A stretch of DNA of 23,134 bases from Novosphingobium sp. (GCA_030830245.1 JAURNJ010000153.1:1-23134), one strand, 5' to 3'; positions 1 through 8,874 are shown, numbered from the stretch's first letter. Notes: generated by a model from the letters alone, not told the origin. Made by a program: numbers and translations.

Positions 1-66
1 GTCAACGTCGCCTTATGGTTCGGGCGGCGCTGGTTTCCGACGACCGTCCCGGCGGAGATTCGGTGA
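1..66 (+). CDS. C-terminal end of an unidentified gene upstream of arsH (partial)
   Basis: The first reading frame is open from the window edge and ends with TGA at 64-66, giving a 21-residue tail that reads [21 protein letters not shown]. The alternating hydrophobic, aromatic and basic residues (ALWFGRRWF) look like the last membrane helix and cytosolic tail of a transporter. The stop overlaps the arsH start (TGATG), so the two genes are probably translationally coupled. An ACR3-type arsenite efflux permease is a common neighbour of arsH and would fit, but the tail is too short to identify, so that assignment is inference from context only. Confidence 0.5.
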   Translation, partial: VNVALWFGRRWFPTTVPAEIR

Positions 67-821
67 TGAGCCAGCATCAGCGGCTGCGTGCGCTGGCCGA
101 CCCCGCGCATCTTCCCGCGCTCAAGCTGGACTACGCCCATCGCCGCCCTGCGCTAGGGCTGGGAGCACTCGAACCGCCGCCTCGCGTCCTGCTGCTCTAC
201 GGGTCGTTAAGGGAGAGGTCCTATTCACGGCTCGTGGTCGAAGAGGCCGCGCGCCTGCTGCAATTCTTCGGCTGCGATACGCGCATCTTCGATCCATTTG
301 ACCTGCCGCTACCCGATCAGGTGAAGGACGACGATCACCCCGCCGTCCATGAGCTACGCGAACATTCGTTGTGGTCCGAAGCGCAGGTCTGGTGCAGCCC
401 GGAACGGCACGGACAGATCACCGGCATCATGAAGACGCAAATCGATCACCTGCCGCTGGCCTATAAAGGTCTCCGGCCAACCCAAGGCCGCACCCTGGCG
501 GTGATGCAGGTCAGCGCAGGATCGCAAAGTTTCAATAGCGTCAACACGCTCAGGATCCTTGGCCGCTGGATGCGGATGGTCACCATCCCCAACCAGTCCT
601 CCGTGGCCAAGGCTTGCGAGGAGTTCGACCAGGCAGGCCGGATGAGGCCATCGAGCTATTACGAGCGCATCGTCGACGTGATGGAGGAACTGGTGCGCTT
701 CACCGTGCTGCTGCGACCGCACGCGGACCGGCTGGTTGACCGCTATTCCGAGCGGGTGGATGGAGGGCACCCTGTGCCAGCTACTAGCGAAATCCTCGCT
801 TCGATTGCTCCTGCAATCTGA
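66..821 (+). CDS. arsH: ArsH, NADPH-dependent FMN-binding arsenical resistance protein
   Basis: The 251-residue product matches the ArsH flavoprotein family, soluble NADPH:FMN oxidoreductases. In several bacteria these oxidise trivalent organoarsenicals such as methylarsenite to the less toxic pentavalent form. Visible signatures are the FMN phosphate loop [10 protein letters not shown] (46-55), the family-specific SPERHG (111-116) followed by [13 protein letters not shown], and the C-terminal segment [22 protein letters not shown]. The ATG at 66 was chosen over the upstream ATG at 15 because GGAG at 54-57 lies 8 bases before it, because the protein then begins as other ArsH proteins do, and because the preceding frame stops at 64-66. 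A GTG at 63 is a possible alternative. The TGATG overlap implies cotranslation with the upstream gene, consistent with an ars operon entering from the left. No ArsR or ArsC is visible in the window. Confidence 0.93.
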   Translation: MSQHQRLRALADPAHLPALKLDYAHRRPALGLGALEPPPRVLLLYGSLRERSYSRLVVEEAARLLQFFGCDTRIFDPFDLPLPDQVKDDDHPAVHELREHSLWSEAQVWCSPERHGQITGIMKTQIDHLPLAYKGLRPTQGRTLAVMQVSAGSQSFNSVNTLRILGRWMRMVTIPNQSSVAKACEEFDQAGRMRPSSYYERIVDVMEELVRFTVLLRPHADRLVDRYSERVDGGHPVPATSEILASIAPAI

Positions 822-849
822 GCGATCGAGAGCCTGATCGCGTCTCAGA
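817..849 (+). other. Stem-loop at the 3' end of arsH
   Basis: TCTGAG (817-822) pairs with CTCAGA (844-849), and CGATC (823-827) pairs with GATCG (836-840). This gives an 11-bp stem with a 3-base bulge and an 8-base loop. It includes the arsH stop codon. No U-tract follows, so it is not a classical intrinsic terminator. It could stabilise the mRNA 3' end or act with Rho. Confidence 0.3.
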
Positions 850-933
850 AGAGACCAGATAGGGATGCTGAATTTCGCTGACTTGCGACGTCTCGCGCGC
901 ATGACCAAGGGCGCGGTTGCACCGCGATTTGGT

Positions 934-1007
934 TGGAGGCCCGAGCCGGAATCGAACCGGCGTGCAAGGATTTGCAGTCCTCTGCGTAACCACTCCGCCA
1001 TCGGGCC
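934..1007 (-). tRNA. tRNA-Cys (anticodon GCA)
   Basis: On the minus strand a full cloverleaf can be read. The acceptor arm GGCCCGA (from 1007) pairs with TCGGGCC (944-938), the anticodon loop is CTGCAAA with anticodon GCA, and the T arm is CCGG-TTCGAAT-CCGG. The discriminator base is U73, the identity element for cysteinyl-tRNA synthetase. A CCA end is encoded at 936-934. The length of 74 bases is normal for tRNA-Cys. A small hairpin (CGCGGT-TGC-ACCGCG, 912-926) lies just downstream on the minus strand but has no U-tract. The gene is orientated opposite to the flanking protein genes. Confidence 0.96.
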
Positions 1008-1098
1008 ATCCGGTGCGGTGAAGGAACGCGCCCCTACCAACGCTTTGCCCGCCGCGCAATTGCTTTCGCCTAGTCGGCCTGCTTGCGCGCCTGCGCCA

Positions 1099-1133
1099 TT
1101 GCGCCGCCCTTGCCAGCCGCTATAGGCAAGGGC
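1099..1133 (+). promoter_or_regulatory. Candidate promoter with overlapping palindromic operator for the C1 oxidation operon
   Basis: TTGCGC (1099-1104) and TATAGG (1121-1126), 16 bases apart, resemble a sigma-70-type promoter of high-GC alphaproteobacteria. A perfect 9-bp inverted repeat, GCCCTTGCC (1106-1114) and GGCAAGGGC (1125-1133) separated by 10 bases, covers the spacer, the -10 and the likely start point. That is where a repressor or MerR-like regulator would sit. It could instead form an RNA hairpin in the leader. No regulator gene for it is visible in the window. Confidence 0.5.
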
Positions 1134-1165
1134 CGCGATTCACGCTCGCCTGGGAGAGGATGCAA

Positions 1166-2272
<1,107 letters not shown>

Positions 2273-2288
2273 GAAAGGAAAACCGAAG

Positions 2289-2663
2289 ATGTTCAGTCAT
2301 TTCGTGGTCGGCGCAAACGACCTTGAGGCCTCCAAGAAGTTCTACGACGCAATCATCGGCGCGCTGGGTGGCAAGGAAGGTTTCAGCGACCCCAAGGGTC
2401 GCATCATCTACATGCACGACGGCGGCATGCTGCTGGTCACCAAGCCCATCGACGGCCAGCCTGCCACGTACGCCAATGGCGGCACGATCGGCTTCAAGAT
2501 GAGCAGCCCGGAACAGGCCAAGGCCTGGCACGACGCCGGCGTCGCCGCAGGCGGCACGAGCTGCGAGGATCCTCCGGGCGAGCGCCCCGGCTCGGGCATG
2601 TACCTCGCCTACCTGCGCGACCCGACCGGCAACAAGCTGTGCGGGCTGCACATGCTGGGTTAA
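2289..2663 (+). CDS. VOC (glyoxalase/bleomycin-resistance superfamily) protein
   Basis: The 124-residue protein has the paired beta-alpha-beta-beta-beta layout of the vicinal oxygen chelate fold. It opens with MFSHFVVGANDLEASKKFYD, typical of module 1, and ends with YLRDPTGNKLCGLH, typical of the last strands. VOC proteins usually bind a divalent metal through two His and two Glu. Only H4 is clearly placed here, and the usual acidic ligand after GNK is replaced by C and G, so metal-dependent catalysis is uncertain. AAGGA lies 9 bases before the start. It sits between the formaldehyde dehydrogenase gene and fdsG, 16 and 4 bases away, which suggests a role in formaldehyde, glutathione or methylglyoxal chemistry. 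The exact substrate cannot be read from the sequence. Confidence 0.85.
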   Translation: MFSHFVVGANDLEASKKFYDAIIGALGGKEGFSDPKGRIIYMHDGGMLLVTKPIDGQPATYANGGTIGFKMSSPEQAKAWHDAGVAAGGTSCEDPPGERPGSGMYLAYLRDPTGNKLCGLHMLG

Positions 2664-2667
2664 GCAG

Positions 2668-3093
2668 GTGAGCCAGGCCGCGCGGATCGACGAGATCGTC
2701 GCGGCGCATGTGCACCGCGAAGGACCGCTGCTGCCCATCCTGCGGGATGTTCAGGCGGAACTGGGCTGCGTCTCGGCCGAGGCCGAGACGCAGGTCGCCC
2801 TTGCGCTGAATCTCAGCCGGGCAGAGGTCCACGGTGTCGTCAGCTTTTACCACGACCTGAGCGAGCGGCCCGATCCGCGCCCCTGTGTCGAGATCTGCCG
2901 CGCCGAAGCATGCCAGGCGCGCGGGGCCGAGGCGCTGATGGACGCGGCGCGGGCAGCAGCCGGTGAGCGGGTGCGGCTCGCCGATGTCTATTGCCTCGGG
3001 CTGTGTTCGGTTGGCCCCAATGCGAAGCTGGGCGATGAGGTGCATGCGCGCCTCGATGCCGCCCGGCTCGCCAGCCTGATCGCCAGCGCATGA
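2668..3093 (+). CDS. fdsG: NAD-dependent formate dehydrogenase gamma subunit (NuoE-like)
   Basis: This 141-residue protein belongs to the NuoE/HoxE-type thioredoxin-like [2Fe-2S] family. It is the small electron-transfer partner of FdsB in soluble NAD-linked molybdenum formate dehydrogenases. The cluster ligands are visible as C77 and C82 (EICRAEAC) and C109 and C113 (YCLGLC). The N-terminal helical part contains the conserved GVVSFYHDL at about 56-64. The start is a GTG 4 bases after the VOC stop, with only a weak ribosome site (AGCAGG), so translation is probably coupled to the upstream gene. The end overlaps fdsB by ATGA. A NuoE of complex I is excluded because the following genes are fdsB, fdsA and fdsD rather than other nuo genes. 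Confidence 0.92.
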   Translation: MSQAARIDEIVAAHVHREGPLLPILRDVQAELGCVSAEAETQVALALNLSRAEVHGVVSFYHDLSERPDPRPCVEICRAEACQARGAEALMDAARAAAGERVRLADVYCLGLCSVGPNAKLGDEVHARLDAARLASLIASA

Positions 3094-4604
3094 CTTTCGT
3101 GCGGATCAGCGACGATGCACTCGCCATCGCCTGCGGGGCTAAGGAAGTGGCGCGCGCCTTCGAGGCGGCAGGTTGCACGGTCGAGCGGGTGTCCAGCTGG
3201 GGCATGCACTGGCTGGAGCCGCTCGTGGAAATCGACGGGCTGGGCTGGGGCCCGCTTGGACCGGGCGATGTCGCAGCTGTCCTGGATGGCACAAGCGCAA
3301 AGGCCATCGGCCGGATTTCCGATCATCCCTTCATCGCCCGCCAGCAGCGGCTGACATTCGCGCGGGCAGGGCGGACCCGTCCGCTAAGCCTTGAAGACTA
3401 TGCCGCGACCGGGGGATGGGAAGGACTCAATCGCGCCCGCTCGCTGCCTCCTGCGCAAGTGGTTGAGGAAGTCATCGCGTCCGGCCTGCGCGGTCGTGGC
3501 GGGGCAGGCTTTCCAGCAGGCATCAAGTGGCGCACCGTCCTCGGCGCACCCGGCGAGCGCAAATATGTCGTCTGCAACGCCGACGAGGGCGACAGCGGAA
3601 CCTTTGCCGACCGCATTCTGATGGAGGGTGATCCGTTCGCCCTGATCGAGGGCATGGCCATTGCCGCCCACGCAACCGGGGCGAAGCAAGGCTACATCTA
3701 TGTGCGTAGCGAGTATCCGCACGCCATCGCCAAGCTTGAACGGGCGATTGCGCTGTGTGGCGGGATCATCTCGCCCCTGTCTCTCGAAGTCCGCGTCGGT
3801 GCTGGGGCCTATGTCTGCGGCGAGGAAACCTCGCTGCTCAACTCGCTGGAAGGCAAGCGCGGCGAGGTTCGCGCCAAGCCTCCGCTGCCCGCGCTCGAAG
3901 GCCTGTTCGGCTGCCCCACGGTGGTCAACAACGTGCTCACGCTGGCGGCGGTGCCGCAAATCTTGAGCACAGGCGGGGCAGGGGACTATGCGGCGCTCGG
4001 CCATGGCCGCTCGAAAGGCACCATGCCGATCCAGCTTGCCGGAAACATCAGGTATGGCGGCCTGTTTGAGGTGCCCTTCGGCATGTCGCTGCGCGAACTG
4101 GTCGAGGAGGTCGGCGGCGGCACGGCATCGGGTCGCCCGATCAAGGCGGTGCAGGTCGGCGGGCCGCTCGGCGCCTATATCCACCCAAGGGACTTCGACC
4201 TGCCGTTCGACTACGAGGCCTATGCCGAGCGCGGCGCGCTCATCGGGCACGGCGGCGTCACCGTGTTCGACGACCACGCCGACATGGGTACTATGGCGCA
4301 ATTCGCGATGGAATTCTGCGCGGCGGAAAGCTGCGGCAAGTGCACGCCTTGCCGCATCGGCGCGGTGCGCGGGGCCGAACTGATCGAGCGCATCCGGGGC
4401 GGCGGTTCTCGTTCGCCCGACAGGGTCGAGGCGCTCCCCCAGATGCACAATGCTCCCAAACAGTCGCGCAGCCGTGAGGAGAACGTCGCCCTGCTGGAGG
4501 ACCTGTGCGAGACGATGCGCGATGCCTCGCTTTGCGCGCTGGGCGGATTTACGCCCTTTCCGGTGCTCTCTGCCCTGCGGCAATGGCCCGAGGATTTCGA
4601 ATGA
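3090..4604 (+). CDS. fdsB: NAD-dependent formate dehydrogenase beta subunit (NuoF-like, FMN/NAD-binding)
   Basis: The 504-residue protein passes electrons from the alpha subunit through a [4Fe-4S] cluster and FMN to NAD+. It has an N-terminal thioredoxin-like extension (about 1-100) as in other FdsB proteins. The NADH/FMN site follows: GLRGRGGAGFPAG (132-144), NADEGDSG (163-170) and GAGAYVCGEETSLL (237-250). The cluster ligands are C415, C418 and C421 (SCGKCTPC) and C482 (SLCALGG). The last two ligands are 61 residues apart, against 41 in the T. thermophilus homologue Nqo1 (C359 to C400). The extra 20 or so residues lie around 439-463, are rich in S, R and P, and leave the frame intact. The start overlaps fdsG and the end overlaps mobA, each by ATGA. 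Confidence 0.94.
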   Translation: MTFVRISDDALAIACGAKEVARAFEAAGCTVERVSSWGMHWLEPLVEIDGLGWGPLGPGDVAAVLDGTSAKAIGRISDHPFIARQQRLTFARAGRTRPLSLEDYAATGGWEGLNRARSLPPAQVVEEVIASGLRGRGGAGFPAGIKWRTVLGAPGERKYVVCNADEGDSGTFADRILMEGDPFALIEGMAIAAHATGAKQGYIYVRSEYPHAIAKLERAIALCGGIISPLSLEVRVGAGAYVCGEETSLLNSLEGKRGEVRAKPPLPALEGLFGCPTVVNNVLTLAAVPQILSTGGAGDYAALGHGRSKGTMPIQLAGNIRYGGLFEVPFGMSLRELVEEVGGGTASGRPIKAVQVGGPLGAYIHPRDFDLPFDYEAYAERGALIGHGGVTVFDDHADMGTMAQFAMEFCAAESCGKCTPCRIGAVRGAELIERIRGGGSRSPDRVEALPQMHNAPKQSRSREENVALLEDLCETMRDASLCALGGFTPFPVLSALRQWPEDFE

Positions 4605-5131
4605 TCTTGGGTTGCGTGCTCGCAGGTGGGCAATCGAGCCGCTTCGGCAGCGACAAGGCGCTTGCCGAATTGCACGGTCACACCTTGCTTGCCCGCGCGG
4701 TCGATGCGTTGTCCGGCTGGTGCGAGCACGTTGTCGTCGTCGGACGCGAAACCGCGCCCGCGCCTTGCCTGCCGGATTGGCCCGCACCGGGCGGCGGCCC
4801 GCTCGGCGGGATCGCTGCGGCGCTGCATCTGGCGCGCGACGAAGGATACGAGGCAGTGCTGACCATGGGGGTCGATTCGCTGGGCTTGCCTGACGACCTG
4901 CCGGATCTGCTCTCGCCTGCCCCCGCCTATGTCGAAAGCCAGCCGGTCGTCGGACTGTGGCCTGCAAATGCTGCTGCGGCCATCGAAGCGGAACTCACCG
5001 GCTCGGGGCGTCGCTCGATGCTCGCCTTTGCTGCGGCAATCGGCGCACGCCCGGTGAATCTTTCGCAAAAACCTGCTAACATCAACACACCGGTCGATCT
5101 GGCCGAAGTGGAGAATCGCCGTGACCTATGA
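4601..5131 (+). CDS. mobA: Molybdenum cofactor guanylyltransferase
   Basis: MobA joins GMP from GTP to molybdopterin, giving the (bis-)MGD cofactor that FdsA needs. The 176-residue protein starts with the nucleotidyltransferase signature LAGGQSSRFGSDKAL (7-21), has the GGPLGGI loop (65-71), and carries an Asp at 92 (GVDSLGLP) where MobA proteins usually have a Mg/GTP-binding Asp in a CDxP motif. It ends with NINTP (160-164), a MobA C-terminal hallmark. It is slightly shorter than the roughly 190 residues usual for the family. The ATG at 4601 overlaps the fdsB stop (ATGA). An in-frame start further upstream at 4505 would overlap fdsB by 100 bases and is unlikely. The 3' end overlaps the fdsA start by 11 bases. 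Its position between fdsB and fdsA ties cofactor supply directly to the enzyme. Confidence 0.9.
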   Translation: MILGCVLAGGQSSRFGSDKALAELHGHTLLARAVDALSGWCEHVVVVGRETAPAPCLPDWPAPGGGPLGGIAAALHLARDEGYEAVLTMGVDSLGLPDDLPDLLSPAPAYVESQPVVGLWPANAAAAIEAELTGSGRRSMLAFAAAIGARPVNLSQKPANINTPVDLAEVENRRDL

Positions 5132-7967
5132 ACGGCAGAAGGATTTCGGCACGCCTGAAGTGCTGGCCGAAACGCAAGTGACGCTCATCATTGACGGGCG
5201 CGAAGTGACTGTGCCTGCTGGAACCTCGGTGATGCGCGCGGCAGCCGAATGCGGAGGTTCGATCCCCAAGCTGTGCGCCACCGACAACATGAAGGCCTTC
5301 GGCTCGTGCCGCCTGTGCCTTGTCGAGATCGAAGGGCGCAAGGGCACGCCCGCCAGCTGCACCACGCCTGCCGAGCAGGGCATGGTGGTCGCCACCCAGA
5401 CGCCGCGCCTCGAAAAGCTGCGGCGAGGGGTGATGGAGCTCTATATCTCCGATCACCCGCTTGATTGCCTGACCTGTTCGGCCAACAACGATTGCGAGCT
5501 TCAGGACCAGGCCGCCGCCGTGGGCCTGCGCGACGTGCGCTATGGCTATGAGGGCGCGGACCATCTCGGCGCGCCGGTCGACACCTCCAACCCCTATTTC
5601 GATTTCGACCCGAGCAAATGCATCGTCTGCTCGCGCTGCGTGCGCGCCTGCGATGAAGTGCAGGGCACCCTGGCGCTGACCATCGACGGGCGCGGCTTCG
5701 CCTCGATGGTGAGCGCAGGGCAGACCGGGGACGATTTCCTTTCCAGCGAATGCGTCTCGTGCGGCGCTTGCGTTCAGGCCTGCCCGACCGCGACGCTGCA
5801 GGAGAAGTCGGTCAAGGAAATCGGCAAGCCCGAACGCAGCGTGGTGACGACCTGCGCCTATTGCGGCGTCGGCTGCACGTTCCGCGCCGAAATGCGCGGC
5901 GAGCAACTGGTGCGCATGGTGCCGTGGAAGGACGGCAAGGCCAATCGCGGCCATTCCTGCGTCAAGGGTCGCTTCGCCTGGGGCTACGCCAATCACGCCG
6001 ATCGCATCACCAGCCCGATGATACGCGAGACCATCCACGAACCTTGGCGCGAGGTCAGCTGGGACGAGGCGCTGGCTTACACGGCGGGCAAGCTCAACGC
6101 GATCAAGGCGCAGTATGGCGCTCGCGCGCTTGGCGGCATCACCTCGTCGCGCTGCACCAACGAAGAGACCTTCCTCGTGCAAAAGCTGGTGCGCGCCGGG
6201 TTCGGTTCGAACAATGTCGATACCTGCGCGCGGGTGTGCCACTCACCCACCGGCTACGGGCTAAAGACCACCTTCGGAACGTCGGCGGGAACGCAGGATT
6301 TCGATTCTGTGATGCAGGCCGATGTCATGCTGGTGATCGGCGCGAACCCGACCGACGCGCACCCGGTCTTCGCCAGCCGGATGAAGCGCCGCCTGCGGCA
6401 GGGCGCGAAGCTGATCGTCATCGATCCGCGCCGGATCGATCTTGTGCGCACGCCGCATGTCTCGGCAGAGCATCACCTAGCCCTGCGGCCCGGCACCAAT
6501 GTCGCGGTGCTCACCGCCATGGCGCACGTTATCGTGACGGAGGGACTGGTCGACCAGGCCTTCGTCGCCGAACGCTGCGATGTCGACGCCTTCGAGGATT
6601 GGGCGCGCTTCGTTTCGGACGAACGCCACAGCCCGGAATTCCTGGCAGAGGTTACCGGCGTTCCTGCCACGACGCTGCGCGAAGCCGCCCGGCTTTACGC
6701 CAAGGGACCGAACTCCGCGATCTACTATGGCCTTGGCGTCACCGAACATTCGCAGGGTTCGAGCACCGTCATGGCCATCGCCAACCTTGCCATGGCGACC
6801 GGCAACATCGGTCGCCCCGGCGTCGGCGTGAATCCCCTGCGCGGCCAGAACAACGTGCAGGGCGCCTGCGACATGGGCAGCTTCCCGCACGAGCTTTCCG
6901 GCTACCGGCACATTTCCGATGGCGACACCCGCGCCCTGTTCGAGGCGGACTGGCAGGTTTCGCTCGACGACGATCCGGGGCTGCGCATTCCCAACATGCT
7001 CGACGCCGCGCTCGATGGCTCGTTCCGCGCGATCTACATCCAGGGCGAGGACATCCTGCAAAGCGATCCCGACACCCGGCATGTCGCGGCGGGGCTGGCC
7101 GCTATGGACTGCGTGATCGTCCACGACCTGTTCCTCAACGAGACCGCGAACTACGCGCATGTCTTCCTGCCCGGTTCGACCTTCCTCGAAAAGGACGGCA
7201 CTTTCACCAATGCCGAGCGGCGCATCCAGCTGGTGCGCAAGGTGATGGAACCGGCGAACGGGCTCCAGGACTGGCAGGTGACGCAGGCGCTGGCGAACGC
7301 GATGGGGCTGGGCTGGACCTACACCCACCCGCGCGAGATCATGGACGAGATCGCGCGGCTGACGCCCAGCTTCGAAGGCGTTTCCTTCGAACGGCTCGAT
7401 GAGCAGGGCTCGCTGCAATGGCCGGTCAACGAAGCCAATCCGGACGGTTCGCCAGTGATGCACGTCGACGGGTTCGTTCGCGGCAAGGGCCTGTTCGTCG
7501 TTACCGATTATGTGCCGACCGACGAGAAGACCGGGCTACGCTTCCCGCTGCTGCTGACGACCGGGCGCATCCTTTCGCAATACAATGTCGGCGCACAGAC
7601 GCGCAGGACCGCGAACGTCGTGTGGCACGAGGAAGACGTGCTCGAAATCCATCCCGTCGATGCCGAGAACCGGGGCCTCAAGAGCGGCGACTGGGTGCGG
7701 CTCGCCAGCCGCAAGGGCGAGACGACGCTGCGCGCGAAGGTTACCGACAGGGTCGCGCCGGGCGTGGTCTATACCACCTTCCACCACCCCGAGACGCAGG
7801 CCAATGTCGTCACCACCGACTATTCCGACTGGGCGACCAATTGCCCCGAATACAAGGTGACCGCGGTCCAGGTTTCGCGGAGCAACGGGCCGAGTGACTG
7901 GCAGGAGAACTATGCCGAGCTGGCCGACCGCTCCCGGCGCATCGCGCCTGCCGAACCGGCGGAATAG
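5121..7967 (+). CDS. fdsA: NAD-dependent formate dehydrogenase alpha subunit (Mo-bis-MGD, catalytic)
   Basis: This 948-residue catalytic subunit oxidises formate to CO2. Metal sites can be read in order. The [2Fe-2S] ligands are C52, C63, C66 and C80. The His-ligated [4Fe-4S] uses H112, C116, C119 and C125. Two ferredoxin-type [4Fe-4S] clusters use C167, C170, C173, C177 and C211, C214, C217, C221. The MGD-proximal [4Fe-4S] uses C245, C248, C252 and C280. The active-site segment CARVCHSPTGYG contains the Mo-ligand Cys C373 followed by H374, so this is a Cys-type and not a selenocysteine enzyme. The C-terminal part is the molydopterin dinucleotide-binding domain. The start is a GTG with GGAG 7 bases upstream (5110-5113), inside the end of mobA. 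It is followed 7 bases later by fdsD. No Tat signal is present, in line with a soluble cytoplasmic complex. Confidence 0.96.
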   Translation: MTYERQKDFGTPEVLAETQVTLIIDGREVTVPAGTSVMRAAAECGGSIPKLCATDNMKAFGSCRLCLVEIEGRKGTPASCTTPAEQGMVVATQTPRLEKLRRGVMELYISDHPLDCLTCSANNDCELQDQAAAVGLRDVRYGYEGADHLGAPVDTSNPYFDFDPSKCIVCSRCVRACDEVQGTLALTIDGRGFASMVSAGQTGDDFLSSECVSCGACVQACPTATLQEKSVKEIGKPERSVVTTCAYCGVGCTFRAEMRGEQLVRMVPWKDGKANRGHSCVKGRFAWGYANHADRITSPMIRETIHEPWREVSWDEALAYTAGKLNAIKAQYGARALGGITSSRCTNEETFLVQKLVRAGFGSNNVDTCARVCHSPTGYGLKTTFGTSAGTQDFDSVMQADVMLVIGANPTDAHPVFASRMKRRLRQGAKLIVIDPRRIDLVRTPHVSAEHHLALRPGTNVAVLTAMAHVIVTEGLVDQAFVAERCDVDAFEDWARFVSDERHSPEFLAEVTGVPATTLREAARLYAKGPNSAIYYGLGVTEHSQGSSTVMAIANLAMATGNIGRPGVGVNPLRGQNNVQGACDMGSFPHELSGYRHISDGDTRALFEADWQVSLDDDPGLRIPNMLDAALDGSFRAIYIQGEDILQSDPDTRHVAAGLAAMDCVIVHDLFLNETANYAHVFLPGSTFLEKDGTFTNAERRIQLVRKVMEPANGLQDWQVTQALANAMGLGWTYTHPREIMDEIARLTPSFEGVSFERLDEQGSLQWPVNEANPDGSPVMHVDGFVRGKGLFVVTDYVPTDEKTGLRFPLLLTTGRILSQYNVGAQTRRTANVVWHEEDVLEIHPVDAENRGLKSGDWVRLASRKGETTLRAKVTDRVAPGVVYTTFHHPETQANVVTTDYSDWATNCPEYKVTAVQVSRSNGPSDWQENYAELADRSRRIAPAEPAE

Positions 7968-7974
7968 TGCGATC

Positions 7975-8178
7975 ATGGACACTGGCAAGCTTGCCTACAT
8001 GGCCAACCAGATCGCGCGCAATTTCGCCGCACAAGGCGAGGATGAGGCGGTTGCCGCAACGCTCGATCACATCGCCAAGTTCTGGGATCCCGGGATGAAG
8101 GCCGGGATTCTGGAGCATGGGGGAGAGGGTCTGTCACCAATCGCGGCGCGGGCGATCTCGGCGCTGCGCGAGGGGTAG
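7975..8178 (+). CDS. fdsD: Formate dehydrogenase delta subunit
   Basis: The 67-residue protein carries the FdsD family pattern: KLAYMANQIARNF near the start, VAATLDHIAKFWDPGMKAGI in the middle and a short ALREG end. FdsD is a small subunit found only with FdsABG-type enzymes and is thought to stabilise the complex during cofactor loading. The ATG at 7975 is 7 bases after the fdsA stop, and the usual family N-terminus begins here. It is the last gene of the operon. No fdsC/fdhD, the sulfurtransferase-like chaperone normally next to it, follows. Confidence 0.9.
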   Translation: MDTGKLAYMANQIARNFAAQGEDEAVAATLDHIAKFWDPGMKAGILEHGGEGLSPIAARAISALREG

Positions 8179-8196
8179 GCTTTCGTGCAGCGAATG

Positions 8197-8212
8197 GCTC
8201 CTGAGAAGGAGC
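8197..8212 (+). other. Small hairpin downstream of fdsD
   Basis: GCTCCT (8197-8202) and AGGAGC (8207-8212) form a perfect 6-bp stem closed by GAGA, a stable GNRA tetraloop, 18 bases after the fdsD stop. There is no U-tract, so it is more likely an mRNA 3'-end stabiliser than an intrinsic terminator. Confidence 0.3.
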
Positions 8213-8321
8213 GTCGCACGTCACAAGTCGCTTGAACCCGTGGTCCCGGTCAGCGATAAACCGGCCATGGCGCGATCTGGAGCGCTGGTGCGCTTTCTCG
8301 TCCAGCAGGAGGGCTTGAGGG

Positions 8322-8756
8322 ATGAGTGGTCTGCAGGCGAGCATAACGGCAAGCGATCAGTCGCTTCGTCATTCGTCCACGCAAGCTACGCAGGTGGCCG
8401 ATCCTCCAGCGGTATCACTTCTCGCGCAGTTTCGCCAAACAGGTTGGCTCCCTGCCCAACATCTCGCCGATGAGCAGACACTCGCCCACTTGCGGTCGCT
8501 CGACTTTGAAAATGCGTCCGTCACTCAAGCCAATGCTCGCAAGGCTTTGTGGCAGGCAGACCTGTGCACCAGAAACCTCGCCATGTCCCCGGCCTTGACC
8601 GATATACTCGAGGTTCTGTTCGAGGGCGCGGGCTATTACCTGTGGGGATCGCGCGTGATCGATCGTGATCCTGCCCAGTCTCACGACTGGCATTCGGACA
8701 TCGAGACAGCGGGCGAAGGCTTCGTCTCCGTGTGGATCGGGATCGAGGGCACATGA
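8322..8756 (+). pseudogene. Truncated phytanoyl-CoA dioxygenase-like (PhyH) gene remnant
   Basis: The open frame gives 144 residues with a strong ribosome site (AGGAGGG 8307-8313, 8 bases before ATG). The C-terminal third reads YYLWGSRVIDRDP, then HDWHSDIE with the HxD iron-ligand pair of Fe(II)/2-oxoglutarate PhyH enzymes, then GFVSVWIGIEGT and a TGA. Family members continue for another 80 or more residues carrying the second iron His and the 2-oxoglutarate Arg, which are missing. In another frame from 8753, NSAEATLR follows, resembling the text expected next in this family, and that frame stops at 8813-8815. A frameshift near 8753 followed by decay is the simplest reading. The region seems less GC-rich than its neighbours, which hints at transfer. 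A short functional protein cannot be excluded. Confidence 0.55.
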
Positions 8757-8874
8757 ATTCCGCCGAAGCGACCCTGCGATCAGCGCAAGACAAGCGTGAG
8801 GGCGGAGCACAATGAATCCATCAACAAACTTACCGGACCGTGCTGGTCGATCCTTGCCTTCTGGAACCTGCCTC

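Noticed and set aside
912..926. CGCGGT-TGC-ACCGCG hairpin beside the tRNA as an intrinsic terminator
   Set aside because: No U-tract on the minus strand after it; short palindromes like this are frequent in high-GC DNA.
354..1040. 228-codon minus-strand ORF over arsH and the tRNA
   Set aside because: It runs antisense to a clear arsH and through the tRNA-Cys gene, and its product has no family pattern.
3384..4967. 527-codon minus-strand ORF opposite fdsB and mobA
   Set aside because: Low-complexity Arg/Ala-rich translation with no motif; antisense shadow of two well-supported genes.
5750..7402. 550-codon plus-strand ORF inside fdsA in another frame
   Set aside because: Arg-rich translation typical of an off-frame reading of high-GC coding DNA.
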